Shown here: piece by piece, positions 52,578 through 61,227 of the stretch | Position numbering within the stretch: the first letter of the stretch is position 1 | Layout of the letters: each line of letters starts with the position of its first letter | Origin: Ruegeria atlantica | GTDB lineage: Bacteria > Pseudomonadota > Alphaproteobacteria > Rhodobacterales > Rhodobacteraceae | DNA length: 64,000 nucleotides | Reading direction: 5' to 3' | Assembly (NCBI RefSeq): GCF_001458195.1 | Contig: NZ_CYPU01000074.1 | Span: forward strand, 62,001-126,000 | Program-made: the position numbers and the translations under genes | Notes under the pieces: model-generated | Told to the model about the DNA's origin: nothing | Databases searched by the model: none | Seen by the model: the letters and a program-made list of their open reading frames with translations, nothing else

Positions 52578-53486
52578 ATGATGGCGGACGTCGCAACATC
52601 ACCCCAGAATGAGGACACGCCAAAAGGATTGGCTCTGGCGGTGACCGCCTACGTTCTATGGGGTTTCCTGCCGCTTTACATGAAAGCTCTGGCGCATATC
52701 GGGCCGGTCGAGATCGTGGCGCATCGGATTGTATGGTCGGTGCCTGTGGCCGGGCTGTTGCTGGTGGCGCTAGGGCGAACCGGGGATTTGAAGGCTGCCT
52801 TACAAAACCCAAAAATGCTGGGCATGGCCTGTCTGACAGCGGCTTTGATCTCGGTGAATTGGGCCATTTACGTCTGGGCGATTGCCAGCGGTAACGCATT
52901 GGACGCAGCGTTGGGCTATTACATCAACCCGCTGTTCAGCATTGCACTAGGGGCAATCCTGTTACGTGAGCCTTTGAATCGTACGCAATTGGCGGCGGTG
53001 GGGTTAGCTGCTTTGGGTGTGCTGGTATTGATCGTCGAAGCGGGTCGGCTGCCGTGGGCTGCGCTGGCCCTGACGGTCAGTTGGGGGTTTTATGCTTTCT
53101 TCAAACGCTCGCTGCCCATCGGGCCCAATCAGGGCTTTCTGCTAGAGGTTCTGATCCTGCTGATCCCAGCCTTGGTCTACATCACCCGGTTGGGGGCAAA
53201 AGGAACCGGCCACTTTGGCGCTGCCGCTGGGGACACCATGCTGCTTGCTTGCGCCGGCATTGTCACCGCTGTTCCGCTGCTGGTCTATGCCAACGGGGCC
53301 AAATTGGTGCGGTTGTCCACAATGGGAATCCTGCAGTACATCGCGCCGACGATGATCTTTATCACTGCGATTACCGTGTTTGGGGAACAGATCGATCGGG
53401 GCCGTATGATCGCCTTCCCGCTTATCTGGGCGGCTTTGGTGGTCTATACGATCCCGATGATCCGTCAGATGCGGGGTCAGCGCTGA
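52578..53486 (+). CDS. rarD: RarD-like EamA-family permease
   Basis: A 302-residue membrane protein with ten hydrophobic segments in two EamA halves. The N-terminus ALAVTAYVLWGFLPLYMKAL, HRIVWSVP, NWAIYVWAIASGNALDAALGYYINPL and SWGFYAFFKRS are the RarD-type signature. Substrate unknown (the E. coli name comes from a chloramphenicol phenotype). The end overlaps the convergent hydrolase gene by 10 bases. ATCAA-TTTTC-TTGAT at 52487-52501 stands upstream. Confidence 0.9.
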   Translation: MMADVATSPQNEDTPKGLALAVTAYVLWGFLPLYMKALAHIGPVEIVAHRIVWSVPVAGLLLVALGRTGDLKAALQNPKMLGMACLTAALISVNWAIYVWAIASGNALDAALGYYINPLFSIALGAILLREPLNRTQLAAVGLAALGVLVLIVEAGRLPWAALALTVSWGFYAFFKRSLPIGPNQGFLLEVLILLIPALVYITRLGAKGTGHFGAAAGDTMLLACAGIVTAVPLLVYANGAKLVRLSTMGILQYIAPTMIFITAITVFGEQIDRGRMIAFPLIWAALVVYTIPMIRQMRGQR

Positions 53487-54187
53487 TGCAATAAATCGGC
53501 CGCGGCCTCCGCCCACAAGCGATAGGCTTTGGGGCTTGGGTGATATCCGTCCGGAGCAGCCAGTGCCGGGTCATCCGGAAACTCCAATGACAGGTGCCGG
53601 GCTTGCGGGAATGTCGCAGCGGCCTTTTGCAAACCCCGATCCAGCCGGGCTGCCTGTCGCCCCAGTGCCCAGGCCAGCGGCTGGGGCAGCGCCGGAAAAC
53701 GGTTCATCTGCGGCACGGCGGTAACCACGACACGTCGAACACCCAGGTTGCTCGTCAGATGATCCAGAAGTTGGGTCTGCAAACCCGTGAACTTTTGCCG
53801 GGATACTCCACGCGTGACGTCGTTTACACCCAAGGCTGTCACGGCGGCGTCATAGCTGCCTTCAAGGTGGTTCAATCGTTCCAGCGTATCCTGTGTTGTG
53901 TGGCCCGTCGTCGCCTCCAGTCGCCACTCCACGCTGTAATGGCAGGCCAACCGCGCCACGAGAAACCCCGATAGTGCCTGTTGCTGTCGCCCGGCCCCCA
54001 CACCCGCGGCCGAGCTGTCACCAGCGATGAGCAGCCGCAACCGAGGGCCGCGCCCTTCGCGCCCTTGGCGCGGGCCGGACGGTTCGGGCAGCAGCTGAGC
54101 GTTACGACGCACGGAAATCGCCTGTGCTGCCAGAACCGGCAACAGTGGGACACGCAATATCTGATCGGCGGCAATCGGGGCACTCAT
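53477..54187 (-). CDS. SGNH/GDSL-family hydrolase
   Basis: A 236-residue hydrolase. Block I is LLIAGDSSAAGVGAG (Ser nucleophile, residue about 58), block III is ALGVNDVTRG with the Asn of the oxyanion hole, and the final block is APDGYHPSPKAY with the Asp and His. These enzymes remove acyl groups from lipids, polysaccharides or peptidoglycan. No clear signal peptide. The stop overlaps that of rarD by 10 bases; an NTF2-like gene is upstream on the same strand. Confidence 0.85.
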   Translation of the reverse strand: MSAPIAADQILRVPLLPVLAAQAISVRRNAQLLPEPSGPRQGREGRGPRLRLLIAGDSSAAGVGAGRQQQALSGFLVARLACHYSVEWRLEATTGHTTQDTLERLNHLEGSYDAAVTALGVNDVTRGVSRQKFTGLQTQLLDHLTSNLGVRRVVVTAVPQMNRFPALPQPLAWALGRQAARLDRGLQKAAATFPQARHLSLEFPDDPALAAPDGYHPSPKAYRLWAEAAADLLHQR

Positions 54188-54189
54188 GG

Positions 54190-54600
54190 TTAGCTGAGCG
54201 CGTTTTTGTATTCGAGGAAGCGGGCGTCCGTCATAACTCGAGCCATCATGGCCTCGCGCAGGGCACCAATGGTCTTGTAAGGGCGCATGACGACTTCGAA
54301 TTCCTGTATCAGACCCTCATCGTTCAATGTGATCAGATCGACGCCGACCGCGTCCAGATCCCCGACCTTGCATTGAAATTCCAACGCCCAATCTTTGCCT
54401 TCACCCATAATCCGGCGATATCGGAAGTCGGAAAACACCTGCCCCACATGGCCCAGCACGGCCGCCACCGGTTCGCGCCCGGTCCAAGTGCTGTAGTAGG
54501 TCGGTGGGGAAAACCGTACGTCTTCGGCCAGCAATTCGTGGATCAGGGTTTCATCGCCCTTGGCGACAACGTCTTGCATGCGCGCGATTGTGGGGTGCAT
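54190..54600 (-). CDS. NTF2-like (SnoaL-type) protein
   Basis: A 136-residue cone-shaped NTF2-like fold: HPTIARMQDVVAKGDETLIHELLAEDVRFSPPTYYSTWTGREPVAAVLGHV at the N-terminus, then KDWALEFQCKVGDLDAVGVDLITLNDEGLIQEFEVVMRP. Members include isomerases, dehydratases and binding proteins, so function is not fixed. It ends 3 bases before the SGNH hydrolase start and is probably cotranscribed with it. Confidence 0.82.
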   Translation of the reverse strand: MHPTIARMQDVVAKGDETLIHELLAEDVRFSPPTYYSTWTGREPVAAVLGHVGQVFSDFRYRRIMGEGKDWALEFQCKVGDLDAVGVDLITLNDEGLIQEFEVVMRPYKTIGALREAMMARVMTDARFLEYKNALS

Positions 54601-54697
54601 AGTCTCTCCTCTGCTTTGGGTCTGAGAGTTGCTGAACCGATCCGTTCAGGCAAGGCCGACGTTGCGGGAACCTACGCCGTGCGATAGGCAGGCGCGC

Positions 54698-55345
54698 ATG
54701 AGCGAGACCTATGATCCCCCGAATACGCCGTTGGATGTGCTGCATGAGGATGCACAGCTGATCGTGGTGAATAAGCCCTCGGGGTTGTTGTCCGTGCCGG
54801 GGCGTGGCGCGCATCTGGCTGTTTGCCTATTGACCCGCGTGCAAGCGGCGTTTCCACAGGCTTTGCTGGTGCATCGGTTGGATCGGGATACGTCGGGTGT
54901 CATGGTGTTTGCCCAGTCACCGCACGCGCAGCGACACCTGTGTATGCAGTTTGAAAAACGCCAGACCCGCAAGACCTATGTTGCGCGCGTTTGGGGGCAC
55001 ATCGAGCAAAAGTCCGGAACCGTCGATCTGCCGTTGATCGTGGATTGGCCCAACCGTCCGCGCCAGATGGTCTGTCATGAGACTGGAAAACCCGCCGTCA
55101 CTGACTGGCGGTTTGTGAAATTCGAAGGTGAGACAACGCGCGTCCGATTGTTCCCAAAAACGGGCAGGTCGCATCAACTGCGCGTTCATATGCTGGCGCT
55201 GGGCCACCCGATTCTGGGCGATCCATTCTACGCCGAGGGCGAAGCGCGCGAATTCCCGCGTCTGATGCTGCATTCTGAGGAACTGCGCCTAAAAAGCCCC
55301 GAGGGCGGAGTTTCGATGAAATTCCGCGCCTCGGCTGATTTCTGA
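54698..55345 (+). CDS. RluA-family pseudouridine synthase
   Basis: A 215-residue pseudouridine synthase. The catalytic Asp is D62 in HRLDRDTSG, preceded by LIVVNKPSGLLSVPGRG and followed by FPKTGRSHQLRVHM and GHPILGDPFY. No S4 domain is present. The short length and lack of S4 fit the RluA-type (23S rRNA/tRNA) subgroup rather than RluC or RluD; the target site cannot be given. It is divergent from the NTF2-like gene. Confidence 0.92.
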   Translation: MSETYDPPNTPLDVLHEDAQLIVVNKPSGLLSVPGRGAHLAVCLLTRVQAAFPQALLVHRLDRDTSGVMVFAQSPHAQRHLCMQFEKRQTRKTYVARVWGHIEQKSGTVDLPLIVDWPNRPRQMVCHETGKPAVTDWRFVKFEGETTRVRLFPKTGRSHQLRVHMLALGHPILGDPFYAEGEAREFPRLMLHSEELRLKSPEGGVSMKFRASADF

Positions 55346-55347
55346 CC

Positions 55348-55533
55348 TCAGGCCGTGCTTGTCCACAGCATCTTGAGGTTGCCCAGCGAGAACCGCTTGG
55401 TCCGTTTGCGCGGTGCGCAGGGCTGACGGGCAGCCATAATTTCACGTTCGATCTCGAACGCGCGCAAAGTGTGATCCTGCGCCCAGCGGTCCAGTTTCAA
55501 TGTCATCATCACGTGATTGTCGAGATATGGCAT
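55348..55533 (-). CDS. 61-residue small protein
   Basis: A short protein beginning MPYLDNHVMMTLKLDRWAQ, with a basic C-terminal half (PRKRTKRFSLGNLKMLW). It is hydrophilic with no recognised domain. A near-perfect AGGAGG six bases before the ATG at 55533 argues that it is really translated, although a longer unsupported reading continues upstream. It is divergent from a WYL regulator, so it may be its target. Function unknown. Confidence 0.7.
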   Translation of the reverse strand: MPYLDNHVMMTLKLDRWAQDHTLRAFEIEREIMAARQPCAPRKRTKRFSLGNLKMLWTSTA

Positions 55534-55577
55534 GGTCGACCTCCTTTGGTTTGTTTCCCAAAGATCGCAGATCACTC

Positions 55578-55595
55578 CTGACACCACCCTGTCAG
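55578..55595. promoter_or_regulatory. Inverted repeat CTGACA-N6-TGTCAG
   Basis: A perfect 6-bp inverted repeat lying between the divergent 61-residue gene and the WYL-regulator gene. Further ACACC and GGTGT flanks give it extra symmetry. A dyad in this position is a likely operator of the WYL regulator, controlling both promoters. Not tested. Confidence 0.55.
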
Positions 55596-55636
55596 TGGGG
55601 TGTGCTAGGATGTCAGCAGTCCGCCCGGAGAACCTT

Positions 55637-56326
55637 ATGCGCCGCTCAACCCGCCTTTTTGAAATCATCCAGATCCTGCGTTCGGCCGAAATGCCTGTGA
55701 CGGCGGAGGCACTGGCAGAAAAGCTGGAAGTGTCAGCGCGTACCATCTATCGCGATATCGCCGCTTTGCAGGCACAGCGAACCCCGATCGAGGGTGAAGC
55801 CGGCGTGGGATACTTGATGCGGCGGGGATATGACCTGCCACCGTTGAATTTCGACGCTGAAGAGGTCGAGGCGCTGTGGGTTGGTCTGTCGATGCTGGCG
55901 CGCACCGGTGATAGTACCCTGCAACAAGCTGCGGACCGTGTTTGTCGCAAGATCGACGCTTTGCGCGCGCCTGCAGATTGGCTGCAAGTCGCCCCATGGG
56001 GTGCGCCGATGGACGATCCGGCCAAGGGGTGCGTGCCCGTCGTAAACTATCGCGAGGCCATCCGCGCAGAACGCAAAATTCGCATCACCTATGTGAATGC
56101 CGAAGGCGAACGGACCGAACGGATCGTCAGGCCAGTTGCCCTGATCTACCACATCGAATGCACGATGTTGGCGGCGTGGTGCGAGCTGAGGAATGGGTTT
56201 CGCCATTTTCGTACGGATCGCATCTGGGCCTGCGACGTTACAGACGATCATTTCTGGGGGCAGGGGGAGCCTCTGCGGGCTATCTGGCAAGACCAGAACC
56301 AATTGGATCCTGTTGAACAGCGGTAA
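55637..56326 (+). CDS. HTH-WYL (YafY-type) transcriptional regulator
   Basis: A 229-residue regulator. The N-terminal helix-turn-helix of the DeoR/YafY kind is RLFEIIQILRSAEMPVTAEALAEKLEVSARTIYRDI (6-41), followed by a WYL ligand-sensing domain (about 130-215; the family's W-Y-L triad is partly replaced). Start 55637 has GGAG six bases upstream. It is divergent from the 61-residue gene across a palindrome. Confidence 0.88.
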   Translation: MRRSTRLFEIIQILRSAEMPVTAEALAEKLEVSARTIYRDIAALQAQRTPIEGEAGVGYLMRRGYDLPPLNFDAEEVEALWVGLSMLARTGDSTLQQAADRVCRKIDALRAPADWLQVAPWGAPMDDPAKGCVPVVNYREAIRAERKIRITYVNAEGERTERIVRPVALIYHIECTMLAAWCELRNGFRHFRTDRIWACDVTDDHFWGQGEPLRAIWQDQNQLDPVEQR

Positions 56327-56434
56327 TTTGCCGACTTCACCCGATTGTTGCTTGAGACTATGTTGAGGTGACGCGATATACTGCGCCAAACAAAGCGGGT
56401 CCGATAAACGGGCCCCAGAGCAGAAGGTGATTTC

Positions 56435-57106
56435 ATGACGATTTCCAAGAGTGTTCTTGCCGCAGGGCTGTGTTCGGCCCTGTTTTTGGGGGCCTGTACG
56501 GACCCCGGCACGCTGAACCTGCCCTCGGATCCGAACCAGAACACCAAGCAGGGTGCGCTCCTTGGCGGTCTGATCGGCGCAGGTGTCGGCGCGATTGCCA
56601 ATGGATCTGATCCGCTTTTGGGTGCGGTGGCAGGCGGTGCGATCGGTGCGGCAGGGGGTGGCCTGATCGGCAACCAACTGGATAGGCAAGCCACAGAACT
56701 GCGTCAGCAACTGGCCAATCAGGGCATCATCGTTACCAACGCGGGAGACCGACTGATTGTGACCGTCCCGAATGATATCACCTTTGACACCGACAGCGCG
56801 ACCGTGCGCCCGGCACTGCGGGCCGATCTGGTCCGGGTGGGGCAGAATCTGGTGAATTACCCCAACTCGAACGTGCAGGTCATCGGCAATACCGACAGCG
56901 ACGGCGACGCCGCATATAATCAGGGCCTGTCTGAACGCCGCGCGCGGTCAGTCGCCGATATTCTTCAAGCCAATGGTGTAAGTGGTGCACGTATCTCGAC
57001 CATTGGTCAGGGAGAAAATCGCCCGATTGCCTCTAACTTGACGCCCGAGGGGAAGGCCCAGAACCGCCGGGTCGACATTGAGATCATTCCGAACGGAAAC
57101 ACATAA
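56435..57106 (+). CDS. OmpA-family lipoprotein with glycine-zipper
   Basis: A 223-residue lipoprotein: lipobox LGAC (C21), then a Gly-rich region (GALLGGLIGAGVGAIANGSDPLLGAVAGGAIGAAGGG in part, about residues 41-78), and a C-terminal OmpA peptidoglycan-binding domain (FDTDSATVRP, then NTDSDGDAAYNQGLSERRARSVAD, ending GRRVDIEI-like NRRVDIEI). This is the YiaD/glycine-zipper OmpA lipoprotein layout and likely tethers the outer membrane to the wall. A terminator follows. Confidence 0.92.
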   Translation: MTISKSVLAAGLCSALFLGACTDPGTLNLPSDPNQNTKQGALLGGLIGAGVGAIANGSDPLLGAVAGGAIGAAGGGLIGNQLDRQATELRQQLANQGIIVTNAGDRLIVTVPNDITFDTDSATVRPALRADLVRVGQNLVNYPNSNVQVIGNTDSDGDAAYNQGLSERRARSVADILQANGVSGARISTIGQGENRPIASNLTPEGKAQNRRVDIEIIPNGNT

Positions 57107-57110
57107 TGAC

Positions 57111-57136
57111 ATGGGCACTTTCGGGTGCCCATTTTT
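57111..57136 (+). terminator. Intrinsic terminator of the OmpA-like gene
   Basis: Stem ATGGGCAC/GTGCCCAT (57111-57118 and 57125-57132) with a TTTCGG loop, followed by TTTTT. Confidence 0.88.
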
Positions 57137-57221
57137 CGCACATTGACTGCGCGTCATCCGGTCTTTGGTGCGCGCGAAAGTTGCGCTAGCTATTGGGAAA
57201 CACCCGAACCGGAGTTCCCCA

Positions 57222-57764
57222 ATGTCTGACCCCATACTTCTGAGCCTGTCCGGCTCATTGCGCCAAAGCGCGACTAACCGCAAATTGCTGCGCGAAGCGG
57301 CCCGGCTGTTCGAGCCGGGGACACATATCGAAGCCGATCTGAACCTGCCGCTTTATGATGGTGATCTTGAGGATGGCGAGGGCATTCCTGCCGAAGTGCA
57401 AACCTTGTCCGATCAGATCGCGCAGGCTGCTGCCGTGATCATTTCCACTCCGGAATACAACAAAGGCCCGTCGGGTGTTCTGAAAAACGCTTTGGACTGG
57501 GTCAGCCGAACAGATGGCCGCCCCTGGGCCGACAAACCGGTTGCCGTGATGTCAGCCGCCGCAGGACGCGCAGGTGGCGAGCGGGCGCAGATGGTTCTTC
57601 GCGGCTATATGGTTCCGTTCCAGCCTCGTATCCTGCAGGGGCCGGAAATTCATCTGGCCAGCAGCTCGAACGAGTTTGATGAGCAGGGGAAATTGTTGAG
57701 CGACCGTTACGAAAGTTCTCTGCGGACACTCATGCAGAAACTGCGGGCTGAGGCCGGGTTCTGA
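57222..57764 (+). CDS. NADPH-dependent FMN reductase-family protein
   Basis: A 180-residue flavodoxin-fold reductase. The FMN loop is SGSLRQSATNRKLLREA (8-24), followed by ISTPEYNKGPSGVLKNALDW (73-92), which is the family signature. Members reduce FMN, quinones or azo dyes with NADPH. The start at 57222 gives the family's N-terminus MSDPILLSLSGSLR. It is followed 49 bases later by the FAS1-like dehydratase gene. Confidence 0.92.
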   Translation: MSDPILLSLSGSLRQSATNRKLLREAARLFEPGTHIEADLNLPLYDGDLEDGEGIPAEVQTLSDQIAQAAAVIISTPEYNKGPSGVLKNALDWVSRTDGRPWADKPVAVMSAAAGRAGGERAQMVLRGYMVPFQPRILQGPEIHLASSSNEFDEQGKLLSDRYESSLRTLMQKLRAEAGF

Positions 57765-57813
57765 GATCAAGACGCCGCTTGCTGGGTCTGGTCCGTCTGC
57801 ATAGTCTGCCGCC

Positions 57814-58614
57814 ATGACTGACGAAATACAGACCGATGTGATAGACCCGGCGCGCGCCTCTGCGCTATTGGTAGCGCTTGGTTCCCATAAGAAATTCGAT
57901 GCGGGCGATCACCTGCCACCATTCTTTCACCAGCTGTATTTCTGGTCGCCGCAACCGCCTGCTGCCTTAGGACGAGACGGGCACCCAAAGGTTGGTGACA
58001 GTCTAATCCCAGATATGGGCCTGCCGCGCAGAATGTGGGCTGGCGGCCGTCTGCAGTTTCACGCGCCGCTGGTCGTGGGTTCAAAAGCCGTGCGCCGGTC
58101 TGTTCTTGAAAGTGCGGCGGCAAAAAACGGACGGACGGGACCGCTGGGGTTTGTTACCCTGCGACACGAGATTTCTCAGGACGGTCAATTGTGTCTGAGC
58201 GAATGGCAGGATCTGGTTTATAGGCCTGACCCTTCGCATACTGACATCAAGCCCAAGCCACCTATGGCCCGTACCGATGAAACCGACAGGCGAGACGTCA
58301 CCTTCTACAGCACATTGCTGTTCCGATACTCGGCGCTGACCTTCAATGGGCACCGTATCCATTACGATCTGGACTACGCGCGGGATGTCGAAGGCTATGA
58401 CGGTCTGGTCGTTCATGGCCCTTTGCTGGCACAATTATTGATGCTGTTTGCCGAGGATCTGGCAGGTCCCTTGGCTCAGTTTTCATTTCGCGCGTCATCG
58501 CCGCTGATGCACTTTGAGACGGCGACCTTGTGCCGGAATGGCCAAGGGATGTGGGTGCGCGGACCAGATGGGCGGCAATGCATGTCCGCCGAGTTTCTCC
58601 CGCGATCAAAGTGA
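57814..58614 (+). CDS. FAS1-like dehydratase (hot-dog, mesaconyl/itaconyl-CoA hydratase-like)
   Basis: A 266-residue protein of two hot-dog halves. The C-terminal half has the hydratase motif HRIHYDLDYARDVEGYDGLVVHGPLLAQLL (about 190-220), with D and H in the catalytic places. The N-terminal half, HLPPFFHQLYFWSPQPPAALGRDGHPK, is the FAS1-like dehydratase section. Related enzymes hydrate mesaconyl-C4-CoA or itaconyl-CoA; the substrate is inference. The 3' end overlaps the convergent oxidoreductase gene by 9 bases. Confidence 0.85.
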   Translation: MTDEIQTDVIDPARASALLVALGSHKKFDAGDHLPPFFHQLYFWSPQPPAALGRDGHPKVGDSLIPDMGLPRRMWAGGRLQFHAPLVVGSKAVRRSVLESAAAKNGRTGPLGFVTLRHEISQDGQLCLSEWQDLVYRPDPSHTDIKPKPPMARTDETDRRDVTFYSTLLFRYSALTFNGHRIHYDLDYARDVEGYDGLVVHGPLLAQLLMLFAEDLAGPLAQFSFRASSPLMHFETATLCRNGQGMWVRGPDGRQCMSAEFLPRSK

Positions 58615-59646
58615 TGCTTCGGGCCTGAAATCACTCGGGATCGCGTCCCGGTTCTCAAGAACCAGATCCGCCATGACCTCAGCTACTTTCGGGGCCATGC
58701 CAAAGCCGACCTTGAATCCACCATTGGCGATGAATTGACCTTTGTGTACCGGGTGCGCGCCCAGAATCGGTGCGCGGCTTTTGCTGCGCGGCCGTACACC
58801 CGCCCATCGTTCGATGACCTCTGCGCCATGCAGGACGGGAACGGCCTGCTTCGCCCGTTCCAGAACGTCATCCAGAGCTGCATCCGTGCTGGTCGGGTCG
58901 TCATAGTCACGCTCAGAGGTCGATCCAATCGCCAATGTCCCGTCCGCATGCGGTATGAAGTGGATCGCGTCAGCAAACAGTTGTGGAACCTCTCCTGCAT
59001 CAAACCGCAGCAATGCGGCTTGACCCTTGACGCCGTTGCCAACTGTTTTGCCAAAAGCCTCGGTCAGTTCCTGCAGACCGGCGAGGCCGGTGGCATGGAC
59101 AACCTGCCCACGATCCGGTGCGTCGGCTACGACCTCAACCCCTATCACAGCCAATGCCGCAACCAAGGCCGCACAGGCCCGGCGGGGATGCATGCGTGCG
59201 CTGAGTGTATCATGGATAACAAACCCTGTGGGGCTGGGCGGGCACCATGCGCCAACTGCTACAGTTTCGACGACCCGCCATTCAGCCCGACCCTGCCAAA
59301 GCTCGGCCGCCGTTTCCGCGCGGGCATGGGCAAGTTCCAGCGATCGGGTGTCGATGATAGGTTGCAACCGTCCCAACCGCGCATATCCGGGTGACACGCC
59401 GCCTGTAGCCTCGACCTGTTTCCAGAATGGTTCGGCCATGATCAGGCTGTCGAACTGAAACGCTTTCTTGGCATTCCAGTTTTCGGGCACATGCGGTGCC
59501 AGTGCGCCAACCAGGCCACCGCTGGATCCGGCTCCGGGACCGAAAGGGTCGACGATCTGCACCTTTGCGCCTCGCCGTGCGCAGGTCCAGGCGATAGACA
59601 GGCCGAAAATCCCTGCACCGCGCACCGTTACATCGACCATTGCCAT
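58606..59646 (-). CDS. DAO-family FAD oxidoreductase (MnmC oxidase-domain-like)
   Basis: A 346-residue FAD enzyme. The dinucleotide motif is VRGAGIFGLSIAWTCARRGAKV (8-29), then GAGSSGGLVGALAPHVPENWN, and the C-terminus has RPRSKSRAPILGAHP. The stretch GGLVGALAPHVP resembles the oxidase half of MnmC, and the gene for the methyltransferase half (MnmD) starts 49 bases away in the opposite direction. A glycine-oxidase-like or other DAO role is the alternative. It overlaps the convergent dehydratase gene by 9 bases. Confidence 0.85.
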   Translation of the reverse strand: MAMVDVTVRGAGIFGLSIAWTCARRGAKVQIVDPFGPGAGSSGGLVGALAPHVPENWNAKKAFQFDSLIMAEPFWKQVEATGGVSPGYARLGRLQPIIDTRSLELAHARAETAAELWQGRAEWRVVETVAVGAWCPPSPTGFVIHDTLSARMHPRRACAALVAALAVIGVEVVADAPDRGQVVHATGLAGLQELTEAFGKTVGNGVKGQAALLRFDAGEVPQLFADAIHFIPHADGTLAIGSTSERDYDDPTSTDAALDDVLERAKQAVPVLHGAEVIERWAGVRPRSKSRAPILGAHPVHKGQFIANGGFKVGFGMAPKVAEVMADLVLENRDAIPSDFRPEASL

Positions 59647-59695
59647 TCCACTTTACCTTGTTCAGTGTCGCGCCGCTTAGCTACAGGATTCCCCG

Positions 59696-60361
59696 ATGGC
59701 AGACCAGCGCGCCGAACTGACATGGACTGAGGATCAGATCCCGGTCTCGGATCGTTTCGACGATCCGTATTACTCGTTGCAGAACGGGCTGGAAGAGACG
59801 CGGCATGTGTTTCTGGCGGGCAATGAGCTGCCTGCGCGGTTCACACCTGGCTTCCACATTGCTGAATTGGGCTTTGGCACCGGCTTGAACATGCTGACTG
59901 TCTGGTCAGAGTGGGAGAATTCCGGCCAGACCACGCCCCTGACCTTTACAAGTTTTGAGGCCTATCCGATGGCGCCCGCGGACATGTCCCGAGCGCTGGC
60001 GGCCTTTCCTGAACTTGCGCCTTGGTCTGACCGGTTCCTTGCGCAATGGGAGGGCGGCACATGTGATTTGGCCACCCTGCGGCTTGAGGTTATTGAAGGC
60101 GATGCGCGTCAAACCCTACAAACGTGGGAAAGTGCCGCCGATGCGTGGTTTTTGGATGGGTTCTCTCCGGCTAAAAACCCCGAATTATGGGGTGAAGACC
60201 TGATGCAGCAGGTCGCCGACCACACGGCCACTGGTGGGACGGCGGCGACGTATACCGCCGCCGGGTTCGTGCGACGGGGGCTTGAGGATGCCGGTTTCAC
60301 TGTTACGCGCACACCCGGTTATGGCCGCAAGCGCCACATGACCCGGGCGGTCAAATCATGA
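59696..60361 (+). CDS. mnmD: tRNA U34 methyltransferase MnmD-like
   Basis: A 221-residue methyltransferase of the MnmC N-terminal kind, which makes 5-methylaminomethyl-2-thiouridine at tRNA position 34. It carries the hallmark DDPYYSLQNGLEETRHVFL near the N-terminus, the SAM loop ELGFGTGLNML (about 55-65), and DAWFLDGFSPAKNPELW (about 145-161), followed by the terminal PGYGRKRHM. The stand-alone form is usual in many bacteria; here the oxidase partner is divergent. Its stop overlaps the next start by 4 bases. Confidence 0.93.
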   Translation: MADQRAELTWTEDQIPVSDRFDDPYYSLQNGLEETRHVFLAGNELPARFTPGFHIAELGFGTGLNMLTVWSEWENSGQTTPLTFTSFEAYPMAPADMSRALAAFPELAPWSDRFLAQWEGGTCDLATLRLEVIEGDARQTLQTWESAADAWFLDGFSPAKNPELWGEDLMQQVADHTATGGTAATYTAAGFVRRGLEDAGFTVTRTPGYGRKRHMTRAVKS

Positions 60362-61227
60362 CGCAGCAGAACAATACGCGCGCCGGGATTGCGTTGATGG
60401 TAGGGGCGACCATCGTCTTTGCGCTGCAGGACGGTATTTCGCGCCATCTTGCGGGAACATACAACACATACATGGTGGTGATGATCCGCTATTGGTTCTT
60501 CGCCGCCTTTGTCATCGCTTTGGCCGCACGTGCGCCCGGCGGATTGAAGGCCACCACCCAGACAAGCCAGCTGAAGCTGCAGATATTTCGTGGCCTGCTG
60601 TTGGCGGCCGAGATCTGCGTCGCGGTGTTCAGTTTCACTGTGCTGGGCCTGATCGACACGATGGCTGTCTTCATCTGCTACCCGTTGTTGATCGCCGCGC
60701 TTAGCGGGCCGGTATTGGGCGAACAGGTCGGCTGGCGACGCTGGGCCGCAATCGGCGTTGGGTGCATCGGTGTTCTGATCATCCTCCAGCCCGGCGTCGG
60801 TGTCTTTAACCCCTGGGCCATTGTACCGCTGATCTCGGCTTTCATGTTTGCAGTCTATGGTTTGCTGACCCGTTACGTATCCCGCCGGGACAATTCCGCC
60901 ACCAGCTTTTTCTGGACAGGCGTCAGTGGTGCCATCGCCATGACGCTAGTGGGAATGTGGTTCTGGGAGCCGATGGCCGAGACGGATTGGGCCTGGATGG
61001 CGCTGCTATGCGTGAGCGGCGTTCTGGGGCATTGGTTGCTGATCAAATGCTATGAGATGGCCGAGGCCAGCGCGGTGCAGCCCTTCGCCTATTTCCACCT
61101 GGTCTGGAGCGCGATCCTGGGAATCTCGGTCTTTGGTGAAACGCTGCGCCCTGAAGTGGTCATAGGCGCAGCGCTGGTTGTCGCCGCCGGGCTGTTCACT
61201 CTATGGCGCGAAAGACGCCAGCGTTGA
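60358..61227 (+). CDS. EamA-family transporter (DMT superfamily)
   Basis: A 289-residue membrane protein with ten hydrophobic segments and two EamA repeats (RAGIALMVGATIVFALQDGISRHL at the start; AEASAVQPFAYFHLVWSAILGISVFGE near the end). Substrate unknown. The ATG overlaps the mnmD-like stop (ATGA), so translation is coupled. Its 3' end overlaps the lytic transglycosylase gene by 27 bases, on the opposite strand. Confidence 0.9.
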   Translation: MTQQNNTRAGIALMVGATIVFALQDGISRHLAGTYNTYMVVMIRYWFFAAFVIALAARAPGGLKATTQTSQLKLQIFRGLLLAAEICVAVFSFTVLGLIDTMAVFICYPLLIAALSGPVLGEQVGWRRWAAIGVGCIGVLIILQPGVGVFNPWAIVPLISAFMFAVYGLLTRYVSRRDNSATSFFWTGVSGAIAMTLVGMWFWEPMAETDWAWMALLCVSGVLGHWLLIKCYEMAEASAVQPFAYFHLVWSAILGISVFGETLRPEVVIGAALVVAAGLFTLWRERRQR

